Shown here one piece after another: positions 60,001-64,000 of a DNA stretch of 64,000 nucleotides (the first letter of the stretch is position 1; each line of letters begins with the position of its first letter). Position numbers and translations under genes: made by a program. Origin of the DNA: Trogon surrucura (taxonomy: Eukaryota; Chordata; Aves; Trogoniformes; Trogonidae); NCBI GenBank assembly GCA_020746105.1, contig CM036618.1:110547808-110611807 (forward strand). Direction: 5' to 3'. Below the pieces are notes generated by a model. It was given only the letters and a program-made list of their open reading frames with translations, had not been told where the DNA came from and searched no databases.

Positions 60001-61479
60001 AATAGCTAAATATATTTAGGCTTTTTACAGTAGTGAATCAGATACCTTGATTCAGTCAAAATTTTTGTTGTGGTGTTTTTTTTTTTCTATGGCTGAGGGT
60101 GGGCACCACAGTGCTCAGTGTTTTTAATTTTTGCTTGTGTGATATGTCTGCAGAAAGATTTCAAATAACTGCTTTCTATTTTCTTCAGAAGTTCTCATAA
60201 AGAGACCTTGTTCCTGACAGGTGACCTGCTGTCCAGTTTTGTGACAGAAGTAGCCTTAAATCAACCTGTTGCTGAGTTCTGAGAAAAATCTGAACAACTC
60301 TGTGGAGGCTTTCTCCCTTTGCTGTTTTCTGCTAGCACTATGTCAGCCAGCCTCATGCTTCAAGATCTGCAGTCTTGAAGATATTCCAGAATGGATTTTT
60401 ATGACTGGCTTTGCCAGCAGAGGCAAAATGCTGGTGTATTAGCACAGCCGGCAGTGTAAAGGGCAGCAAAACAGTAATATTTTCTGTTCTTTTTCCTTGT
60501 GTAATTAGTTAACGTACATAAACATAGTATAATGACTGCATTAACTGCCACCATCCCTGATCCATAATCAGGATTCACTTGATTTAATGCTCCGTTGAGG
60601 CATTAGGAATACATCTCTGAATAAGTCATTCCTGGCTGAAATGTCACTTTCACCTTATTCTCCCCTTGATAAATCACAGCAGAGTGTGATTTTCTTCTCT
60701 GTCGCCTTTACTTTTTCAGAACGTTCCATTTTGAATTCATTTCTTGGATAACTTCCTACTGCACTAAAACCACAAAACAGCCTTATTCATAAGCAGCAGC
60801 TCAGTTCTGTCTAGGTGGGCGAATAAGAACTATGTGCTGCTTAGAGAAGCAGACACCTTTTATTCTGAGAGAAAACCTTGGTTTTTTGCTAATTACAGTT
60901 AGGTTTCCTAAAAACCAGCTGCTCCGGATTTCTGACTGTCACCACACTTGAAAGAACTGAGCTGCTGTCACCAATTATTCTGTTGGTGTTTAGAAATCCT
61001 ACTTTCAAAGATGGTTTCTGCAGTTGTACCAATGTCTAAGTGTTCTGGTGGCCTGTAGTTTAAGAAATGGAGCAGTGGCAAGGCATCACCTGTTTTAGGA
61101 AATAAAAATGTACTTTATCATCGTAGAAAAACATGCCCTTCTAGAAGTGTGGCATTGTAGGTTACTCAAAAGCTTTATAAAATAGATTCAAGTTAGTTTC
61201 TGCTATGTATTTTAGGCTGAACTAGTGACAAGAAAGAAATCATCAATAGCAATTTTTTGCATCCAACCGTAGATTTTTTTTTTTTTCGTATTTAAGTCAA
61301 ATATAGTAATTTTATAACTGTCTTTGCAGCTGAAGTTGCGAGACCTTGCTGGCCAGGCGCTGGCTTTTGTTCAAGATCTTGTAACAGCTCTTTTGAACTT
61401 CCATACGTACACTGAGCAGAAGGTACAGATCTTTCCCATTGATTCTGCAACAGACACTATATCACCGTTAAATCAAAAG
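48007..61479 (+). CDS. PPP1R21: Protein phosphatase 1 regulatory subunit 21, first nine coding exons (partial)
   Basis: PPP1R21 (KLRAQ1) is a coiled-coil subunit of the FERRY Rab5-effector complex on early endosomes, which links mRNAs to endosomes (known biology). Exons: 48007-48069, 51224-51292, 51643-51789, 54406-54507, 55189-55353, 55454-55512, 57922-58016, 59163-59215, 61330-61479; joined, 903 nt = 301 codons, all in frame with GT-AG introns. The protein opens ELQGKYQKLAQEYSKLRAQN, the KLRAQ domain signature, and continues as heptad-rich coiled coil (KMKDQSLRKLQQEMDSL; QNDKARLEMKSQ) to RLEESLCIINEKVPFNDT and LAGQALAFVQDLVTALLNFH. Human PPP1R21 has about 780 residues, so roughly 60% lies beyond 64000. 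The ATG has G at -3 and +4; five Ala codons follow it. Confidence 0.95.
48111..48132. repeat. GGGC tetranucleotide repeat
   Basis: About five consecutive GGGC units just inside PPP1R21 intron 1; the G-runs could form a G-quadruplex. Confidence 0.8.
49707..49722. repeat. AG microsatellite
   Basis: Eight AG/GA dinucleotides in a row, read directly. Confidence 0.75.
50582..50746 (-). mobile_element. tRNA-Ile-like SINE with CR1 tail
   Basis: Read on the minus strand, it starts GGCCGGTTGAGTGTGGTGCT, then has AACACCAAAGGTAACAGG and the Pol III B-box GGTTCGATTCCCGT. This resembles tRNA-Ile (GGCCGGTTAGCTCAG..., GTGGTGCTAATAACGCCAAGG, GGTTCGATCCCCGTA) with an internal deletion that removes much of the A-box arm. 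It then runs into a CR1 3' end (CCCTGCCCGTGACAGGGAGG, ATGATCTCTAAGGTCCCTTC, ATTCTATGATTCTA). Such tRNA/CR1 chimeras are known avian SINEs mobilised by CR1 (zebra-finch TguSINE1 type). The tail matches the CR1 at 1501-1648. It lies antisense in PPP1R21 intron 1. Confidence 0.75.
51224..51292 (+). CDS. PPP1R21: PPP1R21 exon 2
   Basis: 23 codons, LRAQNQVLKKGVVDEQANSA then SLK; acceptor CTTATTTTTCAG, donor AAG|GTAATC, phase 0 at both ends. Confidence 0.95.
51293..51642 (+). other. PPP1R21: PPP1R21 intron 2 (350 bp)
   Basis: Short AT-rich intron. I see nothing else in it. Confidence 0.9.
51643..51789 (+). CDS. PPP1R21: PPP1R21 exon 3
   Basis: 49 codons, EQLKMKDQSLRKLQQEMDSL through QLAKRVELLQDELAL to RGKKNK; acceptor TTTTTTTCATTCAG, donor AAG|GTATGT, phase 0. 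Strong heptad pattern. Confidence 0.95.
51790..54405 (+). other. PPP1R21: PPP1R21 intron 3
   Basis: About 2.6 kb, about a quarter of it a CR1 fragment (53034-53676, antisense). No other feature was recognised. Confidence 0.8.
53034..53676 (-). mobile_element. CR1 LINE fragment, about 640 bp
   Basis: The inverted CR1 tail (ACCATAGAATCATTTTGGTT) is at the left edge. On the minus strand it continues into the C-terminal ORF2 region, with LPREAVETPSLDAFKSHLD and a SNRTKGNGLKL block (stop near 53103), then more upstream CR1 coding sequence with frame breaks. It lies in PPP1R21 intron 3, antisense to the gene. Confidence 0.9.
54406..54507 (+). CDS. PPP1R21: PPP1R21 exon 4
   Basis: 34 codons, KSTESSSQLTQEQKSVFNED then LQKKIEENERLHIL; acceptor TTTTCTTTCTTTTAG, donor CTT|GTGAGG, phase 0. 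Confidence 0.95.
54508..55188 (+). other. PPP1R21: PPP1R21 intron 4 (681 bp)
   Basis: AT-rich intron. Nothing further was recognised. Confidence 0.85.
55189..55353 (+). CDS. PPP1R21: PPP1R21 exon 5
   Basis: 55 codons from FFEADEQHKRLEAELRTRLE to IEKLQNDKARLE; acceptor TTTTTTCTTTTAG, donor GAA|GTAAGG, phase 0. Coiled coil. Confidence 0.95.
55354..55453 (+). other. PPP1R21: PPP1R21 intron 5 (100 bp)
   Basis: A very short intron; its acceptor is AAG with a weak pyrimidine tract (TTATCTTCTTGCATAAAG). Confidence 0.85.
55454..55512 (+). CDS. PPP1R21: PPP1R21 exon 6
   Basis: 59 nt, MKSQTLEREAKDCRLRTEE plus two bases (TG); donor TG|GTAAGT. The next exon's C completes Cys. Confidence 0.93.
55513..57921 (+). 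other. PPP1R21: PPP1R21 intron 6
   Basis: About 2.4 kb, AT-rich, with an A/C-rich low-complexity piece at 55607-55655. No exon was recognised. Confidence 0.8.
57922..58016 (+). CDS. PPP1R21: PPP1R21 exon 7
   Basis: 95 nt encoding (C)QQQLKNLQAALGSRLEESL then CIINEKVPFNDT plus one base (A); acceptor TTGTCATTTAG, donor ACAA|GTATGT. Confidence 0.95.
58017..59162 (+). other. PPP1R21: PPP1R21 intron 7
   Basis: About 1.15 kb. Nothing further was recognised. Confidence 0.8.
59163..59215 (+). CDS. PPP1R21: PPP1R21 exon 8
   Basis: 53 nt; A|GA makes Arg, followed by SNRYNALNVPLHNRRYQ; acceptor TTTTGTCCTGTAG, donor CAG|GTAAGC, ends in phase 0. YNALNVPLHNRR is a highly conserved block of the family. 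Confidence 0.95.
59216..61329 (+). other. PPP1R21: PPP1R21 intron 8
   Basis: About 2.1 kb. I see no exon or recognisable transposon. Confidence 0.8.
61330..61479 (+). CDS. PPP1R21: PPP1R21 exon 9, last exon in window
   Basis: 50 codons, LKLRDLAGQALAFVQDLVTA through LLNFHTYTEQKVQIFPIDSA to TISPLNQK; acceptor CTGTCTTTGCAG, donor AAG|GTAACG, phase 0. Confidence 0.95.
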
Positions 61480-64000
61480 GTAACGCTTACAGATTTCAGC
61501 TACAAGTATATTTGGTTTTCAGCTACAAGTGTATTCAGTTATGTGGACTTTTGTGAGTGAGTAATCTTAGTCGTGCAAACTTCTGCCACCTTTACTGCAA
61601 TGCTGTGAGTGTGTTCCTGAGGCAGCCTCTCTGCATGACCAGTCTTTTTTATTGGGTGAATTTCCTCAATGTGGGTGAAGGGGTAGCTGCAGAGAAGTTT
61701 TTTTTCCACTCTGCCTCTGCTGCAAGAGCAGCATAATGGTCAAATCAAGGCTTTGCTTTTTAAGTACTGAACTCGAGCGCATTTGTCAAAAATTCAGCTT
61801 ACTTTAAAATGCACAAATAATGTACTGCTGGCCTTAGTTAATGCACTGGGATGTGGGAAATGTTGAGATGGAAGGTCTTGTGTTTAATGTGAAATAAACT
61901 GCATGTAAGGTAGGCTTATGAAGGAGAGAACTTGGACTATCTTCCCTTGTCAAAACCCAGCTTTATAACCTGATTTTGGGCTATTTGTGCAAAGACCTTT
62001 CCGGTAAGTGTTCCGACGCTTCAAGTCTGTAAAGCATGTTGAAGTTATTACAAGAAATCTTTCCAGTCTCTTTCTGTGCAGCTCTGTGGGGAGACTTTTC
62101 TGAGAGTATCATTCAGAGCTGTTAACTTGCTTCTTTTGACTTGCTATGCTGAGAAGCGCGGGAAAGAGCTTTGTGCACAAGGAGTTGGGTGGGGATGCCT
62201 ATATGTATGCTTCAGAATAGAATTCCTTTAAAATCAGAGTTGTTGACTTCATAGTGCAAGTGGACCTATGTGCATTTAAGTTGCCGGATGACTCTGTTTT
62301 CTGATTCACATTGTCATTTCAGTTTAGTAGTTTGTAGGGTTCAGACAAGCTACTGAGACGGATGTGATTTGCATTCATCAAATGACTGCAATACATGCAG
62401 TGGCAGTGTTAACTATTGCACAACTTTTCTTGGAAAAACCTCCTGTAACCTCTTTGCAGGCAATAAATACTCATGCAAAGGTGTTCATCAACTAGAGAAA
62501 TCCCACTCTACCTTCTCTGTTTCAACTGCTTGAGTGAAGAATACACTTTTAGAGAGTTTTAGCATAGATCTTGGTTTGAGAACGTCATTTTCTTGCTCCT
62601 GCCACAAAACCGACTCAAAATGGCAATTCCTCCATGTGAAATTAGGTAGCTGTGACGTCCTCTGAATTCTTTCAGGCAGGAGCTGTGTCCCCTTGTTTAT
62701 GTGGCCCAGTGTGGTGAATGGATTCTATAGAGGCAGTTTACACAGGCAGAATAACATGAAATTTCACTTCTCTCGCATTTTTTTTCTTGATATCTTAGTT
62801 AACACTTCTCTGTTGCTTTTTGGCAGAAAAATGCTTTCACACAGCAACTTAATCAGAACTGTAATTTGATTCTCCTTTTCTGATAATTGATTCTGATTCA
62901 GTAGTTCAGGCTTTGTTTGTTTTCATAATTACATCTCTTGTAGTCTGCCCCATTGTGTATTCATGACCTAATTGCCTCGGTGCACGCTACCTCTCAGGGC
63001 TTTTGCTGTGACTTTCCAGCAGTGAAGCATCTTTCATCCCTCACTGAAGCTGCTATTGCTCTTGTATTTTTGATTAATTTATCTATTTGCTTGGCAAGTG
63101 TTCTCAATGTGATCTTAGCTCCTCTACTGAGTGGTTCAAAACCCTCCCTTTAATATGGTATTAAAAATAAGACAAGTGTCAAGTAGAGGCTTAGCACACT
63201 TGCACTGATTTATTTTTCCCCAACTCCAGGTCTTGTCTGGCGCTTTCGAGCTATTTTCCCCAACAAACACTCAAAGTAGATGTGGACAATTCCCCTCCAG
63301 GTTCAAGTATTCTTTTTCTCTTTAAGTATTGGATTGCTGGGTTCTGCTGGGTCTTCAGCATCATGCCAGAAAACTCCAGTCCTATCTCTTGCAATACAAG
63401 TCAGGAGCATTCTGCATGTGTTAATTCTTCCTGTTTAGATTTAGGAATTTTCCTTAATTCCATCCAGATTTGTGCATGCATGAATGAGAGCTTGGCATCT
63501 CTCTTTTCTTGTTAACACTGTGTTACTGCACTGTAATAATCCAAGAAATTATTAAAATTTCTCATACCCTATTTGCCTGGGATCTTTGGCTACTGTTGTG
63601 GTATGAATAATCAAAGGTGAAGGTGTCTTTCTGTGGGATAAAATAAAAAAAAAAAGGTCACTTTTGACTACATATGTCAATTTGTCGAAAAAACTTTTTG
63701 CAATACTGTGATATCAAAATGGAAGGCTGACAGTGCTGTTACAGTTTAATCGTGTGTGAAAGTAAACAGCTTTTTTCTTGAGTAGACTTTTTCAAAGGCG
63801 AAGCTAGCCATAGAATTTACTTGAGCAATTTTTAGTGAAATCAGGCAGTTCTGTGATGCCGAAGTTCCATAATAGCTCACACCCATCATAGTTCTGGAAA
63901 GTAAGAATTATCCCTTTACTTAGTTACTGCACCGATCTTTGCATTGGCATAAGGAGGCTTTGACCTCTATTGAAAACGATACAGATAAAGATTAAAGATT
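61480..64000 (+). other. PPP1R21: PPP1R21 intron 9 (to window edge)
   Basis: No sequence encoding the expected next residues (family motif FSQYLHENASYVRPLEEG) was found, so the next exon lies beyond 64000. The short open frames at 61500-63515 show no domain. Nothing else was recognised. Confidence 0.75.

Noticed and set aside
1-64000. Bacterial or phage features, CRISPR arrays, operons
   Set aside because: Intron-split vertebrate genes, CR1 LINEs and CpG islands identify avian nuclear DNA; no regularly spaced repeat arrays are present.

Overview
This is nuclear DNA from a bird, read as an intron-rich vertebrate locus. The evidence is several CR1 LINE fragments in both orientations (with the avian ATTCTGTG-type 3' tail), two copies of an avian-type ERV long terminal repeat, a tRNA-derived SINE with a CR1 tail, and two split genes with typical GT-AG introns: FOXN2 and PPP1R21. 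These two genes are also neighbours in the same order on human 2p16.3 (established knowledge). The SINE resembles the tRNA-Ile/CR1 SINEs described from zebra finch and relatives, so a songbird-type or other neoavian genome is likely; I cannot name the species.

Layout. 1-970: GC-rich, CpG-island-like start with a probable noncoding first exon of FOXN2 (1-63). 64-14960: first FOXN2 intron, with CR1 pieces, an LTR and a small palindromic insertion. 14975-33286: five coding exons of FOXN2 that join in frame to a 437-residue forkhead protein. 33287 to about 37580: its long 3' UTR, with AU-rich motifs and a poly(A) signal at 37555. 37600-47300: intergenic, mostly unexplained DNA. Inside it, on the minus strand, is a candidate unrecognised gene whose last three exons (45838-45484, 44876-44678, 44540-44470) have good splice sites and compatible phases. 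47300-48640: a CpG-island promoter with an X-box, E-box, CRE, ETS site and a perfect inverted pair of YY1-type sites. 48007 to beyond 64000: PPP1R21, of which the first nine coding exons (301 codons, the KLRAQ coiled-coil part) are present; the gene runs off the right edge.

How the parts relate. FOXN2 (a nuclear transcription factor) and PPP1R21 (an endosomal FERRY-complex subunit) share a strand but no obvious pathway. The PPP1R21 CpG island may serve two directions: the candidate minus-strand gene would run divergently from it. Most other long open reading frames are chance openings, transposon remnants or read-through of exons into introns. The window holds no CRISPR array, operon or phage. 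The least explained items are the minus-strand exon cluster and a 56-bp TG...CA palindrome bounded by a 5-bp direct repeat.
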